A stretch of 64,000 nt of DNA, taken from contig DXXG01000027.1 of assembly GCA_019416455.1 (NCBI GenBank), positions 124,001-188,000 on the forward strand, in the 5' to 3' direction. The position numbers and the translations under genes were made by a program. Origin of the DNA: Clostridiales bacterium (GTDB lineage Bacteria; Bacillota; Clostridia; Oscillospirales; Acutalibacteraceae). Below, piece after piece: positions 13,803-21,816 of the stretch (its first letter is position 1; every line of letters starts with the position of its first letter). A model generated the notes under the pieces. That model ran no database searches and was not told the origin of the DNA. It saw only the letters and a program-made list of their open reading frames with translations.

Positions 13803-15803
13803 TCAGATATGTTTCTCGAACCAGTCGGTGATCTCCTTCAAGCGGCGGATCCGGTGGCGGGGCTTGCCGCTGCGGGACAGCTCGTGATTCTCTCCGTGGA
13901 AGATGACCATCCGGGTCTCCACGCCACGCTGCTGCAAAGCGGAGTAGATCTGATAGCCCTCAGAGAGGGGGCAGCGGTAATCCTCATCGCTGTGGATGAC
14001 GAGAGTGGGGGTGACGCACTGATCCAGGTACTTCAAGGGGGAGTGGAACCACATCTTTTCCATGCTGTTCCACACGTTGTCCTTAGAGCCCAGTCCCATC
14101 TGATCCCGGGCGAATTCCTCGCCGATATCGGAGGTGAACCCGAAGCCCACCCAGTTGGTGATGGACCGCTGAGTCGCCGCGGCGCAGAACCTGTCCGTGT
14201 GGCCCACGATCCAGTTGGTCATGAAGCCGCCGTAGCTGCCGCCGGTGACGCACAGCCGAGCTTTGTCGATCTGGGGGTATTTCTCCAGCACCTTGTCGGT
14301 GAAAGCCATGATATCGTCATAATCGATGGTGCCGTACTTGCCTTTCAGGTCGGCAAACTCATTGCCCCGGCCGTCGCCGCCCCGGGGATTGCAGAAGAAC
14401 ACGAAATACCCCTGGTTGGCCCAGAACTGCATCTCGTGGTAGAACACCTCGCCGTACACCGTCTTGGGGCCGCCGTGGATGTCCAAAATGCCGGGATAGG
14501 ACTTCTGAGGATCGAAGTCCTTGGGCAGCAGCACCCAGCCGTCCAGATCGGTGTTGTCGTTCTCGAAGGCCAGCTTTTGGGGCGTGGCCACATATATGTC
14601 CTCCAGCACCTTCTGGTTGAGGGCGGTGAGCTGAGTCCGCTCCTGTTTGGCCTCATCCCAGGCGTAGATCTCCTGGAGCTTCATGTCCTGCATGCCGATG
14701 AAATACAGAGTGCCGTCCGCCACGTCCAGGCAGTCCACAGAGCCCTCTTGGGTGTACACAGGGCGGATCTCCCCGGACTCATCCAGGCAGAACACCTGAC
14801 TGGCGTTGCGGATGGTGGCGATGAAGTAGAACTTCCCGTTGGACACCATCCAGCTCTGGCCGCCGCCCAAACGGCAGTCGCTGCCCACGGAGGAGGCTAC
14901 CGCGTCCTCATAGGGGGCCAGCAGAGACATGTCTCCGGTGGCAGGGTCCAGAATGTAAAACTGCACGTTCTCGTTGATGCCGTAGCGCTTCTGGTCCGTG
15001 GCCAGGGCCAGGATCTTCTCTCCCCACCACAGGGCGTCGTAGATCTCGTACACCCGGGGAGCCAGGAGCTGGGTGGTCTTGTCGGAAGCCAAGTCGTAGA
15101 CGTAGATCCCGCTCTTTTCCTTCCGCTTCACGGTAAAGTTCTGGCCGGTGAATACCACCCGGGTGCCGTCCGGGCTCAGGTGGGCAGAACCGACCGCGAA
15201 GGTCTCCTTAGTCACTCTGGTGAGCTTGTCCGCTTTCTCGTCGTAGAGGAACAGAGCGTCACGGTGTTTGTTCACGTAGCCCTGACCGTTAAAGTAGAAG
15301 GGCAGCTCATCCAGCACCTGGTAGTCCTTTTCCTCCTTCTTTTCCTTGAGGAGCTCCTCTTTGGCGGCGCCTTTCAAGGTGTAGGCTTTGGAGAACCGCA
15401 GGTCCCAGTCTACCCGCAGCAGGTACAGCCCGTCGCCCACCTTCTCTTCCAGAGAAGCGGACAGGGGCACCGAGAAGGCTTTCTTGGCCTCGCCGCCCCT
15501 CAGGTCCAGCCGGTAAAAGGCGGTGTATTCCTCGCCGGCTTCCTGGTGCTTTTTCTGTTCCGGGTCACGGGAGGAAGTAAACAGCAGGGTGTGAGCGCCG
15601 TCCCATAAAAAGTCCCCGGTCTTGCCGTCAGTGGTCAGCTGGAAGGCGTCCCCTTCCTGGGGTTTCACCCACAGATCCCGGTCGTAGGAATTGGCTTCCA
15701 CGTTGGCTTTGGCTCCCAGAAACGCCAAGTTCCCTTCCGGTCCCCGGCGCAGTCCGGAGAGAAACTGATAGCTGGTAAACGTGTCCATGGAAAGTGCTTT
15801 CAT
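13803..15803 (-). CDS. S9-family (prolyl oligopeptidase/acylaminoacyl) serine peptidase
   Basis: A 666-residue protein with an N-terminal beta-propeller of about 400 residues (TolB/WD-like repeats such as RVVFTGQNFTV and YEIYDALWWGEKILALA) and a C-terminal alpha/beta hydrolase. The nucleophile is S523 in VTGGSYGGFMTNW, with Asp in IHSDEDYRCP and His in FHGENHELSRSG. There is no signal peptide, so it is probably cytoplasmic and trims peptides. Start at 15803 follows GGACGGAG with a seven-base spacer; the longer upstream reading frame has no such site. Monocistronic. Confidence 0.9.
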   Translation of the reverse strand: MKALSMDTFTSYQFLSGLRRGPEGNLAFLGAKANVEANSYDRDLWVKPQEGDAFQLTTDGKTGDFLWDGAHTLLFTSSRDPEQKKHQEAGEEYTAFYRLDLRGGEAKKAFSVPLSASLEEKVGDGLYLLRVDWDLRFSKAYTLKGAAKEELLKEKKEEKDYQVLDELPFYFNGQGYVNKHRDALFLYDEKADKLTRVTKETFAVGSAHLSPDGTRVVFTGQNFTVKRKEKSGIYVYDLASDKTTQLLAPRVYEIYDALWWGEKILALATDQKRYGINENVQFYILDPATGDMSLLAPYEDAVASSVGSDCRLGGGQSWMVSNGKFYFIATIRNASQVFCLDESGEIRPVYTQEGSVDCLDVADGTLYFIGMQDMKLQEIYAWDEAKQERTQLTALNQKVLEDIYVATPQKLAFENDNTDLDGWVLLPKDFDPQKSYPGILDIHGGPKTVYGEVFYHEMQFWANQGYFVFFCNPRGGDGRGNEFADLKGKYGTIDYDDIMAFTDKVLEKYPQIDKARLCVTGGSYGGFMTNWIVGHTDRFCAAATQRSITNWVGFGFTSDIGEEFARDQMGLGSKDNVWNSMEKMWFHSPLKYLDQCVTPTLVIHSDEDYRCPLSEGYQIYSALQQRGVETRMVIFHGENHELSRSGKPRHRIRRLKEITDWFEKHI

Positions 15804-15881
15804 ATACAACTCCGTCCTTTCTGAAAAATAAAATCTTTCCCCCATTATAGGCGGAAAATCACCTCTCCGCAACCCATCTTC

Positions 15882-15920
15882 CCAAAAAGAAAAGGCCCGG
15901 GGATCTTCCCGGACCTTTTG
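15882..15920 (-). terminator. Intrinsic terminator of the L,D-transpeptidase gene
   Basis: On the minus strand AAAGGTCCGGGA pairs with TCCCCGGGCCTTT around AGA, followed by TTCTTTTTGG. Confidence 0.75.
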
Positions 15921-15928
15921 TGTTTGAA

Positions 15929-17956
15929 TTAGTGGCAGCCGCGCTTCTGGCAGGCGTAGTAGGCGGTGGGATCAGTGGGGTCCCAAGTGTGCCAAGAGGG
16001 CAGCTGGATGCCTGTGGGTTTGGCGAGAGGCCCGGAGGTCTCGATGGCGGAGATGAACACCTGCGTGCCCAGCTGACAGTTGTCGTAGATCCACTTGGCG
16101 TCCTCGCAGTTGAGCCGGATGCAGCCCAAGGAACGGGTGGAGCCCAGCAGATTGTATTCTCCCACTTCCAGATCGAAGTTGTTGTGGGTCCAGTTGGGGA
16201 CGGAGTGGAACAGGTAATTCCCCTGGATCTGAGTGCACCACTGGGCCCAGGTATCACCCACCATCTTCAGCCAGCGGTAGCGGGCGGGGGTGTAGTAGGT
16301 GCCGGTGGGAGTGGAGACGCCGCAGGACACCAGCATAGACCGCACAGGCGTATTGTACTTGCCGGTGGCAGGGTCCTTGGCGTAGATGATCAAATAGTTG
16401 GCGGGTTTATACACCTTGATGTAGTAAGGTCCGCTGACCACGCCCAGGCCGGAGATATCGTTGACCAGAGAGCCGTCTTTGTAGTACCGACGCCACTGGC
16501 CGTCCATGTAGAAGCCGTTGTAGGCCGCGCCGGTGGAGCTGTCGAAGATATAGGTTACACCGTTGATGGTGGTCTTGCCACGGACTACCTTCCGGGTGGA
16601 GCCGTCCACATAGTAGAGGTTGCCGCCGTCCCGGATCCAGTGACTCTCCACTGTGGTGGTGTCTTTCTCGTAGGTATCCCACACTTCCACAGCGTTCGTC
16701 GCTTCTTCGCCGTCCTCTTGACCTTCTCCTTCCTGGCCTTCCTCTCCGCCTTCCATGTGATAGGTGTGGGGAGTGGAGGCCTCTACGATGGCTGCGTAGG
16801 CCCAGTGGGTGGGGAACAGGTCGTAGTAGTTCTTCACATCGGTGAGTTCTTTCACATTGGCATCAGCGGTACGGCCCAGCATCTTGTTGATGATGCTCAC
16901 CGCTTCCGCACGGGTGATGTTCTTGTTGGGGCCGAAGGTGCCGTCCTCATAGCCGGAGACCCACCCTTGCTGGGACGCGCTGTAAATGTAGGGAGCGGCC
17001 CAGAAGCTGTCAGGCACGTCGGAGAAGGTGCTCTTGCCGTTTTCCAAGGTGCTGAAGGCCATGGCAATGGTGACGAACTCCGCCCGGGTGATTTTTTTGT
17101 TGGGACCAAAGGTGCCGTTCTCGTAACCGGAGACCACTCCCAGACCGGCCATGGTCTCCACGGCCTCAGCGTACCACTGGTCAGCGGGCACGTCGGGGAA
17201 GGATTTTTTCTCCCAATCGGTGGTCAGCAGAAGCTTATAGAACATGGTCACGGCTTCCGCACGGGTGACAGACTTATTGGGGAGGAACAGACCGGTGTTG
17301 TAGCCGGACATATACGCCACATGCTCTTCCGTGTTCAGCAGATCGCCCACTTCTCGGGACCACCGGGCGGTGTAGGTCACGTCGCCGGTGACAGGAGTGG
17401 TAGCAGGATCCACCGGGTTGCCGTCCTTGTCAAACCAGCCCAGAGTGACGGCCGCGGGCAGATCAGGGATGGAAGGCACCAGGGAGGGGAGCTGACCCTC
17501 TTCCATTTCCAAAGTAATGGTGCCGAAACTGCCCATCTGGTAAGTGATGGTATACCGGGCAGGCTGAGGCTCTTCGGGTTCTTCCGGCTCCTCAGGCTGG
17601 GAAGGATCTTCCTCGCCGGGAGTTTCATCAATGTCGGGGTTTACCTCCGGCTGGGAAGGCTCCTCCGTGGGTTGGACGTCCCCTTCGGAGAAAGATCCTT
17701 CCTGATTCTGGTTCTCAGGCAGATCTCCCTCGAAAGGTTCCTCTTCCGGCAGTCCCTGACCTAAGCCGGGAACCTGGCTGGAAACGGACTCCGTTTCCGA
17801 ACCGGGACGGGGAGCGTTCAGCTCTTGGCCCATGGACCCGGGAAGCTCCTGGGCGAATACGGTAAAGCCGGGGCCTTCCAGAGCCAAGACGCCGCAGAGG
17901 GCAAGGGTGAAAAGAGAGGTGATGACGCGGTGCAGTTTGTGGCGGTGTTTTTTCAT
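15929..17956 (-). CDS. Secreted SLH-anchored L,D-transpeptidase (YkuD) with cell-wall repeats
   Basis: A 675-residue exported protein. The signal peptide is at residues 1-36 (HRVITSLFTLALCGVLAL). An acidic Pro/Glu linker to about 130 is followed by an InlB-type beta-grasp repeat (YTITYQMGSFGT...GWFDKDGNPV) and three SLH domains at about 205-395 (repeated GYENGTFGPNKKITRAE-type motifs) that bind pyruvylated wall polymer. Next come short choline/glucan-binding-like repeats (YYVDGSTRKV, GFYMDGQWRRYYKDGS) and a YkuD domain with H584 in LFHSVPN and catalytic C612 in SLGCIRLN. L,D-transpeptidases form 3-3 peptidoglycan crosslinks or attach proteins. The SLH anchor would keep the enzyme at the wall. 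Monocistronic. Confidence 0.9.
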   Translation of the reverse strand: MKKHRHKLHRVITSLFTLALCGVLALEGPGFTVFAQELPGSMGQELNAPRPGSETESVSSQVPGLGQGLPEEEPFEGDLPENQNQEGSFSEGDVQPTEEPSQPEVNPDIDETPGEEDPSQPEEPEEPEEPQPARYTITYQMGSFGTITLEMEEGQLPSLVPSIPDLPAAVTLGWFDKDGNPVDPATTPVTGDVTYTARWSREVGDLLNTEEHVAYMSGYNTGLFLPNKSVTRAEAVTMFYKLLLTTDWEKKSFPDVPADQWYAEAVETMAGLGVVSGYENGTFGPNKKITRAEFVTIAMAFSTLENGKSTFSDVPDSFWAAPYIYSASQQGWVSGYEDGTFGPNKNITRAEAVSIINKMLGRTADANVKELTDVKNYYDLFPTHWAYAAIVEASTPHTYHMEGGEEGQEGEGQEDGEEATNAVEVWDTYEKDTTTVESHWIRDGGNLYYVDGSTRKVVRGKTTINGVTYIFDSSTGAAYNGFYMDGQWRRYYKDGSLVNDISGLGVVSGPYYIKVYKPANYLIIYAKDPATGKYNTPVRSMLVSCGVSTPTGTYYTPARYRWLKMVGDTWAQWCTQIQGNYLFHSVPNWTHNNFDLEVGEYNLLGSTRSLGCIRLNCEDAKWIYDNCQLGTQVFISAIETSGPLAKPTGIQLPSWHTWDPTDPTAYYACQKRGCH

Positions 17957-18146
17957 AACGCAGTTCTCCGTTCCTCAAGTGAGACATAGATCTCTATTTG
18001 ATTTCTGATTTCTATTATAAGGCAAGATGAGCAGGAAGGAAAGAAAAATATGGTTTACAAAATTTAGGGAAATTGAACGGATTGCTCAAAAAGGGCAAAG
18101 GACAAGGGCTCCCATGGCGTGGTATGTCGTCCTGGGGTAAAAATTT
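17957..18146. other. Divergent intergenic region
   Basis: On the minus strand a TATAAT (18019-18014) about 58 bases before the L,D-transpeptidase ATG is a plausible -10, but no good -35 is visible; CGGAGAA is its ribosome-binding site. No gene or hairpin was found in the remaining AT-rich part. Confidence 0.4.
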
Positions 18147-18175
18147 TTGCGCCGGACTGTATCCTATGATATAAT
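18147..18175 (+). promoter_or_regulatory. Promoter of the gpsA-like gene
   Basis: TTGCGC at 18147-18152 and TATAAT at 18170-18175 are 17 bases apart. The predicted start is at 18181-18183, the first bases of the structured repeat. A second TATAAT at 18277-18282 may be an alternative promoter nearer the gene. Confidence 0.65.
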
Positions 18176-18180
18176 AAAAG

Positions 18181-18260
18181 CAAGCACCGATATGGCGGCG
18201 CGGACGTGCGCTGCCGTGCAGAACAGCGCGGGCAAAGCCCGCCGTCCAAGGCGCGATATG
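18181..18260 (+). repeat. Full copy of the dispersed structured repeat, in the leader of the gpsA-like gene
   Basis: Begins CAAGCACCGATATGGCGGCG. Hairpin P2 pairs GCGCTG (18208-18213) with CAGCGC (18224-18229). Hairpin P3 pairs GCGGGC (18228-18233) with GCCCGC (18237-18242). A longer outer stem pairs ATAT.GCG..GGAC on the left with GTCC..CGC.ATAT on the right, giving a three-way junction-like fold. Related copies lie at 12063-12110 (minus) and 29625-29706 (plus). Confidence 0.75.
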
Positions 18261-18354
18261 CCCACCGCAGGTGTGATATAATACATCATAATAACAGGGG
18301 CCGTTCAAGGCGGGCGGCAGCTGCGATACAACGATGATCCCAGGAGGTGGCTCA

Positions 18355-19311
18355 ATGAAAGTGTCAGTGATCGGCTGCGGCAGATGGGGAACGTTTCTGG
18401 CCTGGTATCTGGACCGTTCCGGCCAGGAGGTGACTCTCTACGGGCGGAAGGGGTCCCAGCGGATGGAGACCTTGATGGAGACCCGCACCAATGGGGTGAC
18501 CACTCTGCCGGAAAGCGTACACCTGACGTACAGTCTGGAAGAAGCCTTGAATCGGGACACTTTGGTGATCTCCGTGGGCTCCCAGGGACTGCGGGGACTG
18601 CTGCGGGAGATCGCCGCCCTGTGTCCCGGCGAGGAAAAGCGGCTGGTGCTGTGCATGAAGGGCTTGGAGACAACCACGGGAAAGCGGCTCTCCACTATCG
18701 TGGAGGAAGAGCTTCCTGCCGCCAGGGTGGCAGTGTGGCTGGGACCGGGCCATGTGCAGGAGTTCACCGCAGGGGTGCCCAACTGCATGGTCATCGACAG
18801 CCGGGACGAGGAGCTGAAAGAGGAGCTGATCTCCGCCTTTTCCAGTGAGCTGATCCGGTTCTACTACGGCAGCGACCTGATCGGAAATGAGATTGGCGGG
18901 GCGTCCAAGAATGTGATCGGCATTGCCGCGGGCATGCTGGACGGGCTTCATCTGTCCTCCTTGAAGGGGGCGCTCATGAGCCGGGGCACCCGGGAGATCG
19001 CCCGGTTGATCCAGGCTCTGGGGGGCAGCGAGCTTTCCGCCTACGGCCTGTGCCATCTGGGGGACTACGAAGCCACTGTTTTTTCTAAGTACAGCCATAA
19101 CCGCCGGTACGGGGAAGCCTTGGTGCTGGGAGAACCCTACCACGAACTGGCGGAGGGCTGTGCCACGGTGCAGGCCCTGGTGAAGCTGGGGGAGGAGTAC
19201 AACGTGTCTCTGCCCATCTGCAAAGGGGTGTACCGGGTGCTGTACCAGGGGGCCGATCCCCGGGAAACCCTGGATAAGCTGTTCTCCCGCAGCTTGAAGC
19301 AGGAGTTTTGA
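18355..19311 (+). CDS. gpsA: NAD(P)-dependent glycerol-3-phosphate dehydrogenase family protein
   Basis: GpsA makes sn-glycerol-3-phosphate from dihydroxyacetone phosphate for phospholipid synthesis. The 318-residue protein has the Rossmann motif VIGCGRWGTFLAWYL at the N-terminus, MKGLETTTGKRL in place of the usual SKGIE, the catalytic Lys in GGASKNVIGIAAGMLDG and ALMSRGTREIARL. The usual GPSHAEE and GLGDL segments read GPGHVQEF and HLGDYEAT, so it is a diverged member and the exact substrate is less certain. ATG at 18355 has AGGAGGTGG seven bases upstream. Its leader carries the structured repeat. Confidence 0.75.
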   Translation: MKVSVIGCGRWGTFLAWYLDRSGQEVTLYGRKGSQRMETLMETRTNGVTTLPESVHLTYSLEEALNRDTLVISVGSQGLRGLLREIAALCPGEEKRLVLCMKGLETTTGKRLSTIVEEELPAARVAVWLGPGHVQEFTAGVPNCMVIDSRDEELKEELISAFSSELIRFYYGSDLIGNEIGGASKNVIGIAAGMLDGLHLSSLKGALMSRGTREIARLIQALGGSELSAYGLCHLGDYEATVFSKYSHNRRYGEALVLGEPYHELAEGCATVQALVKLGEEYNVSLPICKGVYRVLYQGADPRETLDKLFSRSLKQEF

Positions 19312-19330
19312 AGATTTATGGTATAAAAGA

Positions 19331-19366
19331 GGACCGCAAGGCGTACTTGCGGCCCTTTTTTGTTTT
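19331..19366. terminator. Bidirectional intrinsic terminator
   Basis: GGACCGCAAG-GCGTA-CTTGCGGCC followed by six T; it lies between the convergent gpsA-like and PRTase-like genes. Confidence 0.85.
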
Positions 19367-19377
19367 TGCCGAAAGTC

Positions 19378-20016
19378 TTACAGCTTGGAATAGCCGTAGC
19401 CGTTGACCAGAGCGTCCAGCTTCTGGTTGGCTTTGCACAGGGGGCAGTCATGGGTGGCGTAGGTGGCGTAGCCGGGGATATCCTCGGGGCCGAACACCGA
19501 CTGAATGGGCATGCCTTCCACCTGATCCAAAGCGCTGAAAATAGCGGCTATACCCACAGTGGTGCCGCCGTAATACTGCACGCACTCCATGGCCTTGCGG
19601 GCGCTGATGCCGGTGGTGACGGAGGCAGGCAGAATGAGCACATGCTTGTCCCGGACCATGGGCTGAATGTTGTCCCGGAAGATCATCTGTCCGTTGGCGT
19701 CATGCTCGGGAGTGATGACGTAGATGGTCTGATGGGCGTTGATGGAAACGAATCCCGCCCGGCTCAGTTCCTGGGCCAAGTACGCGCCGATGATCTGGGT
19801 GCCGTCCAGGCAGAGGATGGTATCCACGATGGTGGAGGCCAGATAATGCTGCACCAAAGCCTGAGCAGCCAGTTCCGCCTCACTCTGGCGGGTCTTTAAG
19901 GTAGTCATGTCCAGATAGCAGTTGATGTGGGAGTGATTGGTGGCAAAGTGGCCGTGGATCAATTTCAGCGGCACGCTTCCGGTCTGAGACAGGATTTTCG
20001 TCGTGTAAGTTTCCAT
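19378..20016 (-). CDS. Orotate-phosphoribosyltransferase-like protein
   Basis: A 212-residue type I PRTase-fold protein. The fold is supported by TILCLDGTQIIGAYLAQEL, the PRPP-loop-like VLILPASVTTGISARKA and the following YYGGTTVGIAAIFS strand. In active PRTases the loop begins with two acidic residues (D-D/E before the TTG), but here they are P-A, so catalysis by the normal mechanism is doubtful. The C-terminus has a THDCPLCKANQ motif with two Cys that may bind metal. The role could be a degenerate PRTase or a nucleotide sensor. Single gene with GGAGG ahead of the ATG. Confidence 0.7.
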   Translation of the reverse strand: METYTTKILSQTGSVPLKLIHGHFATNHSHINCYLDMTTLKTRQSEAELAAQALVQHYLASTIVDTILCLDGTQIIGAYLAQELSRAGFVSINAHQTIYVITPEHDANGQMIFRDNIQPMVRDKHVLILPASVTTGISARKAMECVQYYGGTTVGIAAIFSALDQVEGMPIQSVFGPEDIPGYATYATHDCPLCKANQKLDALVNGYGYSKL

Positions 20017-20190
20017 AGGTTCTAGCCTCCTACCGCCCCTTCCGCTTGGTCAGCGGATGAAGGGGTATTTTTATCAATTATAACAACTATTATAGAAAAA
20101 TACAAGATGTTCCCAAGAGGTTTTTATTATTTTATTCCAATAATCTTGGAAAATGTGTGGAGAATACAGAGTAAAGCGCCAAATTCTGCG

Positions 20191-20219
20191 TTGACGGCCA
20201 TCTGTTTCTATGCTAAACT
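20191..20219 (+). promoter_or_regulatory. Sigma-A promoter of the small membrane protein gene
   Basis: TTGACG at 20191-20196, a 17-base spacer and TAAACT at 20214-20219 preceded by TGC (extended -10). Confidence 0.7.
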
Positions 20220-20258
20220 GAAATTACGGAGGTATTATCTGTTGAGGAGGGCTGTTTT

Positions 20259-20639
20259 ATGAAAAAAGGCTGGAAGATCCTGATCGTGGGATTGGTCCTT
20301 GGTGGCGTGGAGCTTGTTGCTGCTGCGATCCTGTCAGGAGTGGCCAAAGTCGCCAGCTTTGAGGATGCTGCTTTCCTCTTGGGGTTGGCTACGTTCGTGG
20401 TAGGGCTGCTGTCCATGTTCGGCGTGTCCCGGGTCCGCACTGGCGCTTCCGCGTGGGGCCCCAATGCCAACGCTCAGGGCGCTTTCATGGCCAACGCAGC
20501 GTTTGAAGAACAGCGTATGCTGAACAAGATGTCCTCCGGCGCCCGCAGACAGCTTTCTCGTTTTTCCGTGGGAAGCATGGCATTGCTGCTGGCCGCTGCG
20601 ATTGCATGGAGCGGATTTGGGATCAGCCTTCTGTTCTGA
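20259..20639 (+). CDS. Unknown small membrane protein
   Basis: A 126-residue protein of unrecognised family with three hydrophobic segments: about 6-28 (ILIVGLVLGGVELVAAAIL), 38-57 (AAFLLGLATFVVGLLSMFGV) and 103-124 (MALLLAAAIAWSGFGISLLF). The loop between the second and third is polar, Asn/Ala-rich and contains RRQLSRFS. It has a good promoter, a GGAGG site and its own terminator, so it looks like a genuine single gene. No function can be assigned. Confidence 0.75.
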   Translation: MKKGWKILIVGLVLGGVELVAAAILSGVAKVASFEDAAFLLGLATFVVGLLSMFGVSRVRTGASAWGPNANAQGAFMANAAFEEQRMLNKMSSGARRQLSRFSVGSMALLLAAAIAWSGFGISLLF

Positions 20640-20652
20640 GTTTGTCCAGCTT

Positions 20653-20694
20653 GCCCCCGCTTTTTCTCAGAAAAGGCTGGGGCTTTTCTTTTTT
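20653..20694 (+). terminator. Intrinsic terminator
   Basis: GCCCCCGCTTTTT pairs with AAAAGGCTGGGGC around CTCAG, followed by TTTTCTTTTTT. Confidence 0.8.
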
Positions 20695-20711
20695 GGACGG
20701 GCTGACCGGAT

Positions 20712-20758
20712 AAAAAAAGGACCGGCCCTCCCTTTTGGGAGAGCCGATCCTTTTTGGA
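20712..20758. terminator. Bidirectional terminator downstream of the ABC importer operon
   Basis: AAAAAGGACCGGCCCTCCC pairs with GGGAGAGCCGATCCTTTTT around TTTT. On the minus strand it follows the last permease gene by about 155 bases; no gene is visible between them. Confidence 0.7.
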
Positions 20759-20911
20759 AGGAATCCATGACCCGTCGGTCGGGGTGCGAAGCCGATCCGA
20801 CGTGATAGTCAGATGAGATGCCTTTCAGCCCCAAACCGGAATGCAGCTTCCAGATTCGAGGATCTGAAGGAATGTCTCAAACCTCTGAAAACGAAGTATG
20901 TTCTGAGGAAA

Positions 20912-21799
20912 TTAGCCCTTCACAGCGCCGATAGCGATGCCCTTGACGAACCACTTCTGTACGAAGGGATAGATGATCATGATGGGCAGAACACCCATAA
21001 CGGTCAGAGCCATACGCACGGAGGTGGAAGGCAGTTCAGCAGCGTTAGCGTTACCGCCGCCCTGAGCCATAGACTGCTTCAGAGAATCCAGATCGCGCTG
21101 GATGTTCATCAGCAGCACCTGGATGCTGAACATACGGTCATCGTTCAAATAGTACAGACCGTTCATCCAGTCGTTCCAGTAAGCCAGGCCAACCAGCAGG
21201 CCGATGGTGGCGATGATGGGCAGAGCCATGGGGAGCACGATGCCATACAGGATCTTGAACTCGTTGGCGCCGTCGATACGGGCGGCCTCGATCACCGCGT
21301 CAGGAATGTTCTGGGTGAAGTAGGTCCGCATCATGATGACGTTGAAAGCGCCCATCAGCAGGTTGGGGATGAGCAGAGCGAACAGAGTGTTGCGGATCTG
21401 GAAGGTCTGGGTCCACATCATGTAGGAGGGAACCAGGCCGCCAGAGAACAGCATGGTGAAGAACAGATAGAAAGCGAAGATGTTCCGGCCGGGCAGGTCC
21501 CGACGGGACAGGGGATAGGCGTACAAAGTGGTCAGGAGCAGGTTGCACACCGTACCAACAGCAGTGATGAGGAAGGAAATACCATAGCCCCGGATCACGG
21601 CCGTGGAGTCAGTCAGCAGATAGTCGTAAGCGTAAGTGCTGAACTTGGACGGAAAGAAGCTGTAACCGTTGGAGATCAAGGCCTGTTCGTCGGTGAAGGA
21701 GGACATGATCAGCAAAATGAAGGGTGCCACCGCACAGATGCTGAGGAAGACCAGCAAGATGTGGCCGAAAATTTGGAAACCCTTTCCTTTTTCTACCAT
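20912..21799 (-). CDS. Carbohydrate ABC transporter permease (LplC/YtcP type)
   Basis: A 295-residue inner-membrane permease of the MalG-like group with six hydrophobic helices. The EAA loop is visible as VIEAARIDGANEFKILYGIVL (here in EAARIDGAN..G form). The protein pairs with the preceding permease and with a periplasm-equivalent lipoprotein encoded first in the operon. No ATP-binding subunit is encoded nearby, so a shared MsmX-type ATPase is likely. The gene is the last of three, directed leftward and 17 bases after the previous one. Confidence 0.9.
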   Translation of the reverse strand: MVEKGKGFQIFGHILLVFLSICAVAPFILLIMSSFTDEQALISNGYSFFPSKFSTYAYDYLLTDSTAVIRGYGISFLITAVGTVCNLLLTTLYAYPLSRRDLPGRNIFAFYLFFTMLFSGGLVPSYMMWTQTFQIRNTLFALLIPNLLMGAFNVIMMRTYFTQNIPDAVIEAARIDGANEFKILYGIVLPMALPIIATIGLLVGLAYWNDWMNGLYYLNDDRMFSIQVLLMNIQRDLDSLKQSMAQGGGNANAAELPSTSVRMALTVMGVLPIMIIYPFVQKWFVKGIAIGAVKG

Positions 21800-21816
21800 A
21801 ATCTGCTACCTCCTTC

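Noticed and set aside
13797..15608. A 603-codon plus-strand frame opposite the S9 peptidase
   Set aside because: Composition is typical of an antisense shadow, there is no ribosome-binding site, and the S9 peptidase on the other strand has all catalytic motifs.
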